Assembly: GCF_006517625.1 (NCBI RefSeq)
Contig: NZ_VHQI01000006.1
Span: 248,001 to 312,000, forward strand
Length of the DNA stretch: 64,000 nucleotides
Origin: Mixta tenebrionis
Lineage (GTDB): Bacteria; Pseudomonadota; Gammaproteobacteria; Enterobacterales; Enterobacteriaceae
Reading direction: 5' to 3'
Shown: in pieces, positions 10,026-18,012 of the stretch
How the letters are laid out: the number at the start of each line of letters is the position of its first letter
Numbering within the stretch: the first letter of the stretch is position 1
Notes under the pieces: model-generated
Told to the model about the DNA's origin: nothing
Seen by the model: the letters and a program-made list of their open reading frames with translations, nothing else
Databases searched by the model: none
Made by a program: the position numbers and the translations under genes

Positions 10026-12095
10026 ATGGATTTAACTCAGTTTGAGCAACAGGCCAGCGCGGCCGGCATTGCTGCCAGCTATATCAACGCCAAAGGAAAG
10101 CCGGAGGCGATAGCCGCAGAAACCAGAGAGCTGCTGCTGAAGGCGATGGCGTTCCCGCGCGCGGCCAGCGATGCGCCGCTGCCGGCGGTGAAAGTGTTCG
10201 GCGGACGACGTAAGCGAGTAATCACTATTGGCGGCAACGGTTCGTTTCAGTGGCAGCTGCAGAGCGAGCAGGGAAAAAGCTGGCAGGGCGAGGTGCAGGG
10301 CGGCGAGACGTTAACGCTGCCGCCGCGTTTGCCGCAGGGCTATCATCAGCTGACGCTGAAGCAGGGGAAAAAGAGCTGGGCGTGCCGGGTGATTATGGCG
10401 CCGCGCCGCTGCTATGAGCCGCAGGCGCTGCTGGAAGGGCGCAAACTTTGGGGCGCCTGCGTACAGCTTTATACGCTACGCTCTGAGCGCAACTGGGGCA
10501 TCGGCGATTTCGGCGATTTAAGCGCCATGCTGATGCAGATCGCCGATCGCGGCGGCGACTTTATCGGCCTTAACCCCATTCATGCGCTCTATCCCGCCAG
10601 CCCTGAAAGCGCCAGCCCCTACAGCCCCTCTTCGCGGCGCTGGATGAACGTTATCTATATCGATGTCGGGCGGGTGCCCGATTTCCAGCACGGCGAGGCG
10701 GCGCAGCGCTGGTGGAAGAAGAAGGAGACGCAGCGGCGCGTAGCGGCGGCGCGGCAGGCCGACTGGGTGGATTACACCGCGGTGAGCCAGCTGAAAATTG
10801 AGGGGCTGCGACTCGCCTGGGCGCAGTTCGCCAGCCGTGATGAGCAGGATGAGACGCGGCTGCATTTCGAAGCCTTTATTCGCGCCGGCGGCGAGAGCCT
10901 CTACAGCCAGGCGGCCTATGACGCGCTGCACGGCGCGATGCTGAAAGAAGATGCGCAGCGCTGGGGCTGGCCGGTATGGCCGGAAGCCTGGCGCCACGCG
11001 CAGAGCGAGGCGGTACAGCAGTTCTGCCGTCAGCATGAAGATGAAGTGCGCTTCTGGCTCTGGCTGCAGTGGCTGGCGAATCGCCAGTTCGACGAATGCT
11101 GGCAGCTCTGCCGGCAGCGCGGCATGTCGATTGGCCTCTATCGCGATCTGGCTGTCGGCGTGGCGGAAGGCGGCGCGGAGACCTGGTGCGATCCCGATCT
11201 CTACTGTCTGAAGGCCTCGGTAGGCGCCCCGCCCGATATACTGGGGCCGTTAGGGCAGAACTGGGGACTGCCGCCGGTCGATCCGCACGTGATGGTCGAG
11301 CGCGCCTATCAGCCCTTTATCGATATGCTGCGGGCGAATATGGCCAGCTGCGGCGCGCTGCGTATCGATCATGTGATGTCGATGCTGCGTCTGTGGTGGA
11401 TTCCCTACGGCATGACGGCCGATCGCGGCGCCTATGTCTCTTATCCGGTGGACGATCTGCTGTCCATTCTGGCGCTGGAAAGCCAGCGTCATCGCTGTAT
11501 GGTAATTGGCGAAGATTTAGGCACGGTGCCGCAGGAGATCGTCGGTAAACTGCGCAGCAGCGGCATTTACTCGTGGAAGGTGCTGTTCTTCGAACAGGAA
11601 AGCGCCGATTGTTATCGTGCGCCGCAGCAGTGGCAGCGTCAGGCGATGGCCAGCGCCACCACCCACGATCTGCCGACGCTGCGCGGCTTCTGGAGCGCGG
11701 GCGACTTAACGCTGGGCGAAAAGCTGGGGCTTTATCCTGATAAAGAGGTGCTGAAGGGGCTGTTTGCGAACCGCGAGCAGCAGAAACAGGCGTTGCTCAA
11801 CGCGCTGCATCAGCAGGGCTGCGTGCCTAAAAAGCTCGGCAAGCGGGCGGCGAAGCTGCCGATGTCGCCGGAGCTGAGCCGCGGGATGCAGCGTTATATC
11901 GCCGCCAGCTCCAGCGCGCTGCTGGGATTACAGCCGGAAGACTGGCTGGATATGGATATGCCGGTGAACGTGCCGGGCACGGTGGATCAATATCCTAACT
12001 GGCGGCGCAAGCTTAGCCGCACGCTGGAAGAGATGTTCAGCGATGAGCAAATTAGCCGGTTGCTTAAAGATTTAGATAGCTGCCGTAAAAAATAG
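10026..12095 (+). CDS. malQ: 4-alpha-glucanotransferase (amylomaltase)
   Basis: GH77 enzyme that transfers glucosyl chains between maltodextrins and releases glucose. It works with MalP to use maltose. The product is 689 aa (E. coli 694). GH77 motifs are visible: ASPYSPSSRR, the nucleophile region LRIDHVMSM, the acid/base in VIGEDLGTVP and ATTHDLPTLRG. I chose the ATG at 10026 because AGGA lies 7 bp upstream. The in-frame ATG at 10008 has no ribosome-binding site. No strong terminator is seen directly after the stop. Confidence 0.96.
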   Translation: MDLTQFEQQASAAGIAASYINAKGKPEAIAAETRELLLKAMAFPRAASDAPLPAVKVFGGRRKRVITIGGNGSFQWQLQSEQGKSWQGEVQGGETLTLPPRLPQGYHQLTLKQGKKSWACRVIMAPRRCYEPQALLEGRKLWGACVQLYTLRSERNWGIGDFGDLSAMLMQIADRGGDFIGLNPIHALYPASPESASPYSPSSRRWMNVIYIDVGRVPDFQHGEAAQRWWKKKETQRRVAAARQADWVDYTAVSQLKIEGLRLAWAQFASRDEQDETRLHFEAFIRAGGESLYSQAAYDALHGAMLKEDAQRWGWPVWPEAWRHAQSEAVQQFCRQHEDEVRFWLWLQWLANRQFDECWQLCRQRGMSIGLYRDLAVGVAEGGAETWCDPDLYCLKASVGAPPDILGPLGQNWGLPPVDPHVMVERAYQPFIDMLRANMASCGALRIDHVMSMLRLWWIPYGMTADRGAYVSYPVDDLLSILALESQRHRCMVIGEDLGTVPQEIVGKLRSSGIYSWKVLFFEQESADCYRAPQQWQRQAMASATTHDLPTLRGFWSAGDLTLGEKLGLYPDKEVLKGLFANREQQKQALLNALHQQGCVPKKLGKRAAKLPMSPELSRGMQRYIAASSSALLGLQPEDWLDMDMPVNVPGTVDQYPNWRRKLSRTLEEMFSDEQISRLLKDLDSCRKK

Positions 12096-12411
12096 GGCGG
12101 TCCGGGGTTAATCAGGCGCGACAGGTAATAATAAAGGTGGCTAAAGCAAGCTTTTATTATTACCGTTTTTCCTGCTAAGCAGCACAATATTTTCGTTGGC
12201 CGCGTCCGCTATAGCTATTAGCTCTGAAAGCGAGCTATATCTCACCGGATATAGTAATTTTTTATTGATTAACGTCACGGGGAAAAGGTTTATTTTTTAG
12301 TGGCCAGCGAATTTCTTTTGATTGCGTCAGCTATTTTCAGCATACATTAGCCAGCGTAGGGTTACCTCACGGGTGTGAAATTTCTTACACCTAATTATGA
12401 GGACAAATAAA
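12096..12411. other. Intergenic region malQ - GH18 gene
   Basis: 316 bp, clearly AT-richer than its surroundings, with no gene. It has no evident malQ terminator. A CRP-like palindrome (12374-12389) lies close to the GH18 start. The drop in GC continues into the GH18 gene. Confidence 0.5.
12374..12389. promoter_or_regulatory. CRP-like site at the GH18 gene
   Basis: TGTGA-AATTTC-TTACA matches the CRP core TGTGA-N6-TCACA at 9 of 10 positions, within a wider GGTGT...ACACC palindrome. It ends 22 bp before the start codon, so it would lie in or next to the transcribed leader. Binding could repress, or the true start could be elsewhere. Confidence 0.4.
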
Positions 12412-13323
12412 ATGACCACTACCTATACCCCTTATATTGATGTTTCCGTTAATGCACAATGGGACGACTGGCAGAACTATCCGCAAGGGCGCCCTAATCC
12501 TGTCTATACCCAACGCGTTATTGACTGGAAAATGGACGGCCTTATTCTGGCGTTTCTGACATTTGAACCTAAAAGCCGAAGCGCATGCTGGGCGGCGCAG
12601 CCGACCATGCCGCTGGAATGGGCTAAACCGCTGGCTGATGATTTAAATGCGTTTGGTAAAAAAGTCATTGTCTCTTTTGGCGGCGCGGCTAATTATGATA
12701 TTTCCGCTAAGCTGACTGTTGAAGAGCTGGTGGCAACCTATGAAAAAACCATTGCCCTGCTCGGCGTTACAGGGCTGGATTTCGACCTGGAAAACGATCT
12801 GTACGATGCAGATAAAATTTGCCAGGCGTTAAAAAGGGTACAGAAAAACTATCCGGATGTTGCGCTTAGCTTTACCCTGCCGGTTATGCCTGCCGGGCTG
12901 ACAAATACCGGCTTAGGTATTGTACGTAAAGCCGCTGATGCTGGCCTGGATTTTGTCGTCAACGGGATGGCGATGGATTACTACAATCCTGCCTATTATG
13001 ACCATATGGGGAAAGCGGCTAATGATGCGGTCACCAGTATGGCTAATCAGATGGCGGCGTTTTACCCGACGCTTTCTCTGCGCGACCTGTATAACAAAGT
13101 GGCGGTAACGCCGATGATCGGTAAAAATGACGATATGTCGATGTTCACATTAGAAAATGCGCGTGAAGTTGGCGTATATGCAAGGGAACATAACGTCGCC
13201 TTTATCGGCTCATGGTCGTTAAACCGTGATAATCCGTCAAACTCCCAGTGGGTTGAGCTGGAATCCAGCAGTAATCCACAGCAAACCTACTCCTGTGAAT
13301 ATGCCAAATATTTTATCGGCTAA
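12412..13323 (+). CDS. GH18 family chitinase-like glycosidase
   Basis: Single-domain (303 aa) TIM-barrel protein of glycoside hydrolase family 18, expected to cut N-acetylglucosamine polymers by substrate-assisted catalysis. Visible motifs are IVSFGGAANYD (the SxGG strand, residues 87-96), the catalytic TGLDFDLEND with D123, D125 and proton donor E127, and MAMDYYNP on a later strand. The first aspartate of the usual DxxDxDxE motif is threonine (T120). No signal peptide, carbohydrate-binding module or membrane segment is seen. Release would therefore need lysis or a holin-type route, or the substrate is intracellular. The ATG at 12412 follows GAGGA. The flanking DNA is AT-richer than neighbouring genes, and the gene sits where E. 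coli has gntT, which suggests transfer. A terminator follows. The exact substrate is unknown. Confidence 0.8.
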   Translation: MTTTYTPYIDVSVNAQWDDWQNYPQGRPNPVYTQRVIDWKMDGLILAFLTFEPKSRSACWAAQPTMPLEWAKPLADDLNAFGKKVIVSFGGAANYDISAKLTVEELVATYEKTIALLGVTGLDFDLENDLYDADKICQALKRVQKNYPDVALSFTLPVMPAGLTNTGLGIVRKAADAGLDFVVNGMAMDYYNPAYYDHMGKAANDAVTSMANQMAAFYPTLSLRDLYNKVAVTPMIGKNDDMSMFTLENAREVGVYAREHNVAFIGSWSLNRDNPSNSQWVELESSSNPQQTYSCEYAKYFIG

Positions 13324-13369
13324 CTAAAGCGATAATAATAAAATTACAGCAGCGTATCTGATTGCCTGC

Positions 13370-13400
13370 AATAAAGGCAGCCTTTGCGGCTGTCTTTATT
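13370..13400 (+). terminator. Terminator of the GH18 gene
   Basis: AATAAAGGCAGCC and GGCTGTCTTTATT form a long stem around TTTGC, 47 bp after the stop codon, with an A-flank and T-rich arm typical of an intrinsic terminator. Confidence 0.75.
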
Positions 13401-13571
13401 ATGTGCCAATTTTATCCTGGCATTTATGGCTAAAAGACTAATTATTTCCCGGCGAGGTTAATCCTGCCTGTTAAACATGTTCACAGGCGCCACGCTATTA
13501 AAAGACGTCGGCCAGGGGGATAAATTATTTTATCTGACCAGCGGGATAGCATAGGGAGCTGCTAATATAAC

Positions 13572-13596
13572 AAAAGCGGCTCTAAACGCCGCTTTT
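13572..13596 (-). terminator. Terminator of nfuA
   Basis: AAAAGCGGC / GCCGCTTTT (13572-13580 and 13588-13596) with a 7-nt loop, 31 bp beyond the nfuA stop. The minus-strand arm ends in a T-run. Confidence 0.75.
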
Positions 13597-13627
13597 GCGA
13601 ATAACCAGCGCTAAACCGACCGGCTGA

Positions 13628-14203
13628 TCAGTAGTAAGAGTGCTCACCGCGCTGGTGCTCGGTCAGATCGCGCACGCCTTTCAGTTCCGGGAAAGCGGCC
13701 AGCAGCTCTTTTTCAATCCCTTCTTTCAGCGTCACATCGACCATAGAACAACCGTTACAGCCGCCGCCGAACTGCAGAATGGCATAGCCTTCATCGGTAA
13801 TTTCCATCAGCGACACGCGCCCACCGTGGCCGGCCAGCTGCGGGTTAATCTGCGCCTGCAGCAGATACTCAACGCGTTCAATCAGCGGCGCGTCATCTGC
13901 AACCTTACGCATTTTGGCGTTCGGCGCTTTCAGCGTCAGCTGAGAACCGAGGTTGTCAGTTACAAAATCGATCTCAGCGTCTTCCAGGTAAGGGGCGCTC
14001 AGCTCATCGACGTAGGCGGAAAGCTTCTCGAACTTCAGCTCGGTATCGGACGGCTCTACGGCATCGGGCGGGCAGTAGGAAACGCCACATTCAGCAGATG
14101 GCGTGCCCGGATTAATGACGAACACGCGAATCTGGGTGCCATCTTCCTGATTTGACAGCAATTTGGCGAAATGCTCCTGGGCGGCATCGGTAATTCGGAT
14201 CAT
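13628..14203 (-). CDS. nfuA: Fe-S cluster carrier / biogenesis protein NfuA
   Basis: Carries a [4Fe-4S] cluster to client enzymes, including lipoyl synthase, under iron or oxidative stress. The 191 residues equal the E. coli length. The N-terminal degenerate A-type domain (about 1-95) has CGVSYC, and the C-terminal Nfu domain has the cluster-binding pair C149 and C152 in GGCNGCSM. It is transcribed toward its own terminator, next to gntX on the same strand. Confidence 0.97.
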   Translation of the reverse strand: MIRITDAAQEHFAKLLSNQEDGTQIRVFVINPGTPSAECGVSYCPPDAVEPSDTELKFEKLSAYVDELSAPYLEDAEIDFVTDNLGSQLTLKAPNAKMRKVADDAPLIERVEYLLQAQINPQLAGHGGRVSLMEITDEGYAILQFGGGCNGCSMVDVTLKEGIEKELLAAFPELKGVRDLTEHQRGEHSYY

Positions 14204-14261
14204 GGCAGTTGCTCAATAGTTGACTAATTTAGTTGGTTATAATACGCCCATCTCCGACGCT

Positions 14262-14945
14262 CTACAAGGTACGGCACAGGCACCAAATCTGGACGCTGGC
14301 GGCGCCGGCCTGCATCAGCAGGCGGCTGATTTCCGCCACCGTACTGCCGGTTGTCACCACATCATCGATTAATGCGATATGGCGATCGCGCACGGTGATT
14401 TCAAGGCGAAAAGCATTGCGCAGGTTCCGTTTACGGGCGCTGGCGCTCAGCTGATGCTGTATGTGACCGGCGGCGCGGCGCGTAAGCCCGTCGGGACGCC
14501 AGGCGCAGCCCAGCCAGCGCGCCAGCGGCCGGGCCAGCAGATCGGCCTGGTTAAAACCGCGTCGCCAGGCGCGCCTGTGATGCAGCGGCACGGTCAACAG
14601 CAGATCGGGGCGTTGCAGGCCGCGTTGACGTCGGGCTGCCAACCAGCTTAGCAAAATCAGTCGCGCCAGCATCACAGAGAGTGCGGTCACGCGTGAGAAT
14701 TTATGGCGGGCGATAAGCTGACTGAGCGGCGCGCCATAGGCGCTAACCGCAACCAGATGTTGCCAGGGCGGCGGACGGCGCAGACAGCGGCGACAGGCGA
14801 GCAGCGGATTTGCGGCGGCCAGGCCGCAGCGCGGACAACACGGCGGCAGCGGCGGCAGCGCGCGCAGGCAATAGCTGCACAGCCCCTGGCGCGGTAATTT
14901 CAGCGGCGTCTGGCATAGCCAACAGCCAGCCTGCATTGGTAGCAT
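14262..14945 (-). CDS. gntX: ComF/GntX family phosphoribosyltransferase-like protein
   Basis: Homologue of E. coli GntX (YhgH) and of competence protein ComF, needed in E. coli for use of external DNA as nutrient. The product is 227 aa, exactly the E. coli length when started at the ATG at 14945, which follows AGGGAG. The in-frame ATG at 14966 was rejected. Residues 9-60 carry CxxC pairs (CWLC, CSYC, CPRC, CRRC) of a zinc-ribbon-like domain. The C-terminus has the PRPP loop IALIDDVVTTGST. The gene is divergent from bioH with a 38-bp gap. It shares a DNA-uptake theme with hofMNOPQ elsewhere in the window. Confidence 0.92.
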   Translation of the reverse strand: MLPMQAGCWLCQTPLKLPRQGLCSYCLRALPPLPPCCPRCGLAAANPLLACRRCLRRPPPWQHLVAVSAYGAPLSQLIARHKFSRVTALSVMLARLILLSWLAARRQRGLQRPDLLLTVPLHHRRAWRRGFNQADLLARPLARWLGCAWRPDGLTRRAAGHIQHQLSASARKRNLRNAFRLEITVRDRHIALIDDVVTTGSTVAEISRLLMQAGAASVQIWCLCRTL

Positions 14946-14983
14946 AGCGCTCTCCCTGACGGACAATAAAGAGACAATAACTG

Positions 14984-15757
14984 ATGACGCAGCTCTACTG
15001 GCACACTATCGGCACCGGCGATCGTAATCTTGTGCTGCTTCACGGATGGGGATTGAATGCGGAGGTGTGGCGTTGCATTGCGCAGCCGCTCAGCGCACAT
15101 TTTCGCCTGCATTTAGTCGATCTGCCGGGCTTTGGCCGCAGCCAGGGTTTTGGCGCGCTGAGGCTGGAGGAGATGGCGGCGGCGCTGCTGCCTCAGCTGC
15201 CTGAAAAGTCGCTGGTGCTGGGCTGGTCGCTGGGCGGCCTGGTCGCCAGCCAGCTGGCGCTGCGCTATCCGCAGCGGGTGGAGGGATTGATCAGCGTGGC
15301 TTCTTCTCCCTGCTTTACCGCTCAGGGCGATTGCTGGCCGGGTATTAAACCCGATACGCTGGCCGGTTTTCAGCAGCAGCTCAGCGAGAATTACCAGCGC
15401 ACCGTTGAGCGCTTTCTGGCGTTGCAGACGCTGGGCGCCCAGAGCGCCCGGCAGGATGCGCGTATGCTAAAAGAGGTGGTGCTCTCCCAACCGTTTCCTG
15501 CGCCAGAGGTGCTGGCCGGCGGCCTGGATATTTTGCGCTATGTCGATCTGCGCAGCGCCATGGATAACCTGCAAACGCCGCTGCTGCGTATTTACGGCTC
15601 TCTTGACGGTCTGGTGCCGCGCAAAGTCGCCGCGCTGCTGGATGAGCGCTGGCCGCAAAGCGCCTCGTTGATAATAGAGAAGGCGGCGCATGCGCCTTTT
15701 GTGTCTCATCCGCAGGCGTTTTGCGAAGCGGTGGCGCGCTTTGGCAATTCTGTTTAA
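14984..15757 (+). CDS. bioH: Pimeloyl-ACP methyl ester carboxylesterase BioH
   Basis: Alpha/beta hydrolase that removes the methyl ester from pimeloyl-ACP methyl ester, ending pimelate synthesis for biotin. The product is 257 aa (E. coli 256). The oxyanion motif LLHGWGLN lies near residue 20, nucleophile S82 in GWSLGG, the aspartate in YGSLDGLVP and the histidine in [11 protein letters not shown]. The ATG at 14984 is the only reasonable start. It is divergent from gntX, as in E. coli. Confidence 0.96.
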   Translation: MTQLYWHTIGTGDRNLVLLHGWGLNAEVWRCIAQPLSAHFRLHLVDLPGFGRSQGFGALRLEEMAAALLPQLPEKSLVLGWSLGGLVASQLALRYPQRVEGLISVASSPCFTAQGDCWPGIKPDTLAGFQQQLSENYQRTVERFLALQTLGAQSARQDARMLKEVVLSQPFPAPEVLAGGLDILRYVDLRSAMDNLQTPLLRIYGSLDGLVPRKVAALLDERWPQSASLIIEKAAHAPFVSHPQAFCEAVARFGNSV

Positions 15758-15935
15758 GAATCTTTATACCTTTAGCTGGCAAAATGTCACCGGGCGTTAA
15801 TACTTGATGCTGAGCAAGGCCGCTGACTTTGACGTTCTGAAAGTCACCCAGGGAGTCGGGCGCTTCAACCCTGTCTCATTGTATCCATTCGGCGGCCATA
15901 GGGATAATCGGTCAACTTTAATGCGAAGGTGTACT

Positions 15936-16205
15936 ATGAATCTGATGAAAACTGTTGTTGTTACCTGCCTGCTGGGCGGCCTCTCTTTCTCCGTGCTGGC
16001 GGCGAAAGAGGTGACGAAAGAAGAAGCGCAGAAGATGAATCTGGAAAAAATCGGCACCGTTAATACCACAGCGGAAACCACTTCGCCGATGGATGCCAAA
16101 CGCGAACTGTCAAAAATGGCGGATGAGAAGGGCGGCCAGTATTACGTTATCGTCGCCGGACGCGAGCATGGGCGCTTCAGCGCCACGGCGGACGTATATA
16201 AATAA
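15936..16205 (+). CDS. DUF1471 (YdgH/BhsA-like) periplasmic protein
   Basis: Small exported protein of 89 residues. It has a signal peptide (MNLMKTVVVTCLLGGLSFSVLA, cut near AKE) followed by one DUF1471 domain. The pattern GTVNTTAETTSPMDAKRELSKMADEKGGQYYVIVAG...ATADVYK is typical of BhsA/McbA/YhcN stress and biofilm proteins. The ATG at 15936 follows GAAGGTG; upstream in-frame codons from 15804 are not conserved. It has no counterpart at this site in E. coli. The family is known for stress-induced outer-membrane or biofilm effects, but the role here is unknown. Confidence 0.8.
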   Translation: MNLMKTVVVTCLLGGLSFSVLAAKEVTKEEAQKMNLEKIGTVNTTAETTSPMDAKRELSKMADEKGGQYYVIVAGREHGRFSATADVYK

Positions 16206-16225
16206 GTTGTCGGCAGGCATAGTGG

Positions 16226-17923
16226 CTATGCCTGCTGTCCTTTCAGCCACAGATAGCCCCATGGCGGCAGCGTAACGGGCTGGGCGCCGTCAATAAGCCG
16301 CTGCTCCACAATATCGCGATATTTTTTAGCCTCCGGCAGGCTGGTCTTCACGCTGTTGCCGCTCAAATTAAACAGACACAGTAAACTGTTCTCTCTCTCC
16401 GGCGTGTAGCGCCGCATTATCAATAGCCGGCTGTCGCCGTCGAGAATTTCCAGCGGATTATCGGGATGAAACGCCGGCTGCCGCGTGCGCAGCTGAATCA
16501 GCGCGCTAAGGCGGTTAAAAATCTGCTGGCGCAGATAGTCGCCGCCCGCCAGCGCCTTCTCAATAGCGGAGAGCGCATATTTTTCGCGGTTAATCGCGCG
16601 GTTGTGGCCTGCCACCCTGACGCCCTCATTATCGTTACGCGAACCCAGTATGTTCTGAATATAAATCGCCGGCACGCCGGGAAACGCCAGCAGGATGGCG
16701 TGCGTCAGCATAAAGCGGCGGATGCGCGTATCGTCATCATCATCCTGCTTATTGAGCGCATCCATCCAGGTGACGTTGATTTCATAAGGGCTGGTGGTGC
16801 CATCGGGGTTGTTTTTATAGGAAACCAGCGCGCCCTCCAGCGCTAAATCGCGCACCAGCGAAACGATTTCTACCTCCGGCAGGATGCCGCGCGCCGGATT
16901 AAGGCCGATGCCGTCATGGGAGGCGAGAAAATTAAAGAAGGTAGTGGCGCCGCCGCCCAGATCGAGCCCGGCGGCCCACTGACGCAGCGCGCGCGCCGAG
17001 CCGTTATGAACGGCGTGCAGCACCAGCGGCGGCAGGGAAAACTGATAGACCATCTGCGCCTCATCCCGCCCGTTGCCGAAATAGCTGATATTGTCCTGAT
17101 GCGGCACGTTGGTTTCAGTAATAATGACCGTGCCGGGCGCCACCACATCGGCGATAGCGCGAAACAGTTTAACCAGCAGATGGGTATTTTCCAGATGGAT
17201 ACAGCGCGTGCCGGGCGTTTTCCACATATAGCCGACGGCATCAAGCCGCACATAGTCGGCCCCTTTTTTCAGATACTCCAGCAGCACGTCCACCATGCGG
17301 ATTAACACTTCAGGACTGGCGAAGTTAAGATCGATCTGATCGGCGCTAAAGGTGGTCCAGATATAGTGGGTTTCGCCATTGGCGCGTAGAAAGGGCGTCA
17401 GCAGCGGCGAGGTGCGCGGGCGGGTGACGCCGCTTAAGTCGGCGCCCGGCGGCATGCTGATAAAAAAATCGTCCCAGCCCGCGTCGCAGGCCAGATAGTG
17501 TTTAAACCAGGCGCTGTGCGAGGAGATATGGTTGCAGACAAAATCGAACATCAGGCGCGTATGGGTATGCAGCTCCGCCACGTTGCGCCATTCGCCGCAG
17601 ACCGGATTTACCTGATGGTAATCGATAACGGAAAAGCCATCGTCGGAAGACCAGGGAAAAAAGGGCAGCAGGTGGACAAGGTTGAAGGTGGACTGGAAAT
17701 GCTGTTGGTAAAAGCGCGAAAAGGTAGCGAGCGTCGGCGCTTCCGGCTCGCGGAACTGATCGGCATAGGCGATCAGCACCACATCTTTTTCATCCCAGTG
17801 CGCTTTGCGTGGTTTTTTTATCCCGTCGCGCGCGGCGCGCACGTGTGAAAGCAGGCGCTCACGCGCGGCCGCAGGAAAAGTGTTCTGGTAGATCTTATCG
17901 ATTAGGCTATTGATAATATCCAT
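16226..17923 (-). CDS. GH13_18 sugar phosphorylase (glucosylglycerate / sucrose phosphorylase type)
   Basis: 565-residue alpha-amylase-fold protein of the phosphorylase subfamily, which splits an alpha-glucoside with phosphate to give glucose 1-phosphate. Catalytic residues are in place: DFVCNHIS (region I, residues 127-134), nucleophile D228 in VRLDAVGY, acid/base E270 in IITETNVPH and the transition-state aspartate D337 in FLASHDGIG. Similarity to remembered E. coli YcjM suggests glucosylglycerate phosphorylase, but sucrose or glucosylglycerol phosphorylase cannot be excluded. The ATG at 17923 gives MDIINSL; the frame to 17941 adds six residues without support. Unusually it has no transporter or kinase partner nearby. 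It is convergent with the DUF1471 gene and follows feoB on the same strand. Confidence 0.85.
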   Translation of the reverse strand: MDIINSLIDKIYQNTFPAAARERLLSHVRAARDGIKKPRKAHWDEKDVVLIAYADQFREPEAPTLATFSRFYQQHFQSTFNLVHLLPFFPWSSDDGFSVIDYHQVNPVCGEWRNVAELHTHTRLMFDFVCNHISSHSAWFKHYLACDAGWDDFFISMPPGADLSGVTRPRTSPLLTPFLRANGETHYIWTTFSADQIDLNFASPEVLIRMVDVLLEYLKKGADYVRLDAVGYMWKTPGTRCIHLENTHLLVKLFRAIADVVAPGTVIITETNVPHQDNISYFGNGRDEAQMVYQFSLPPLVLHAVHNGSARALRQWAAGLDLGGGATTFFNFLASHDGIGLNPARGILPEVEIVSLVRDLALEGALVSYKNNPDGTTSPYEINVTWMDALNKQDDDDDTRIRRFMLTHAILLAFPGVPAIYIQNILGSRNDNEGVRVAGHNRAINREKYALSAIEKALAGGDYLRQQIFNRLSALIQLRTRQPAFHPDNPLEILDGDSRLLIMRRYTPERENSLLCLFNLSGNSVKTSLPEAKKYRDIVEQRLIDGAQPVTLPPWGYLWLKGQQA

Positions 17924-18012
17924 TTTTACCCGGCAGGCCACGGCGCTACGTTCAGAAAGGCGGTCATTTTACTGTAGCCCGCCGGGCTGAATTCGCAACC
18001 GTGGCTGCGTGG

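Larger units (their letters stand above)
13324..13627. other. Intergenic region GH18 gene - nfuA
   Basis: 304 bp between two convergent genes. It holds one terminator for each (13370-13400 and 13572-13596). Between them is AT-rich sequence with only very short open frames. No remnant of gntT was recognised. Confidence 0.6.
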
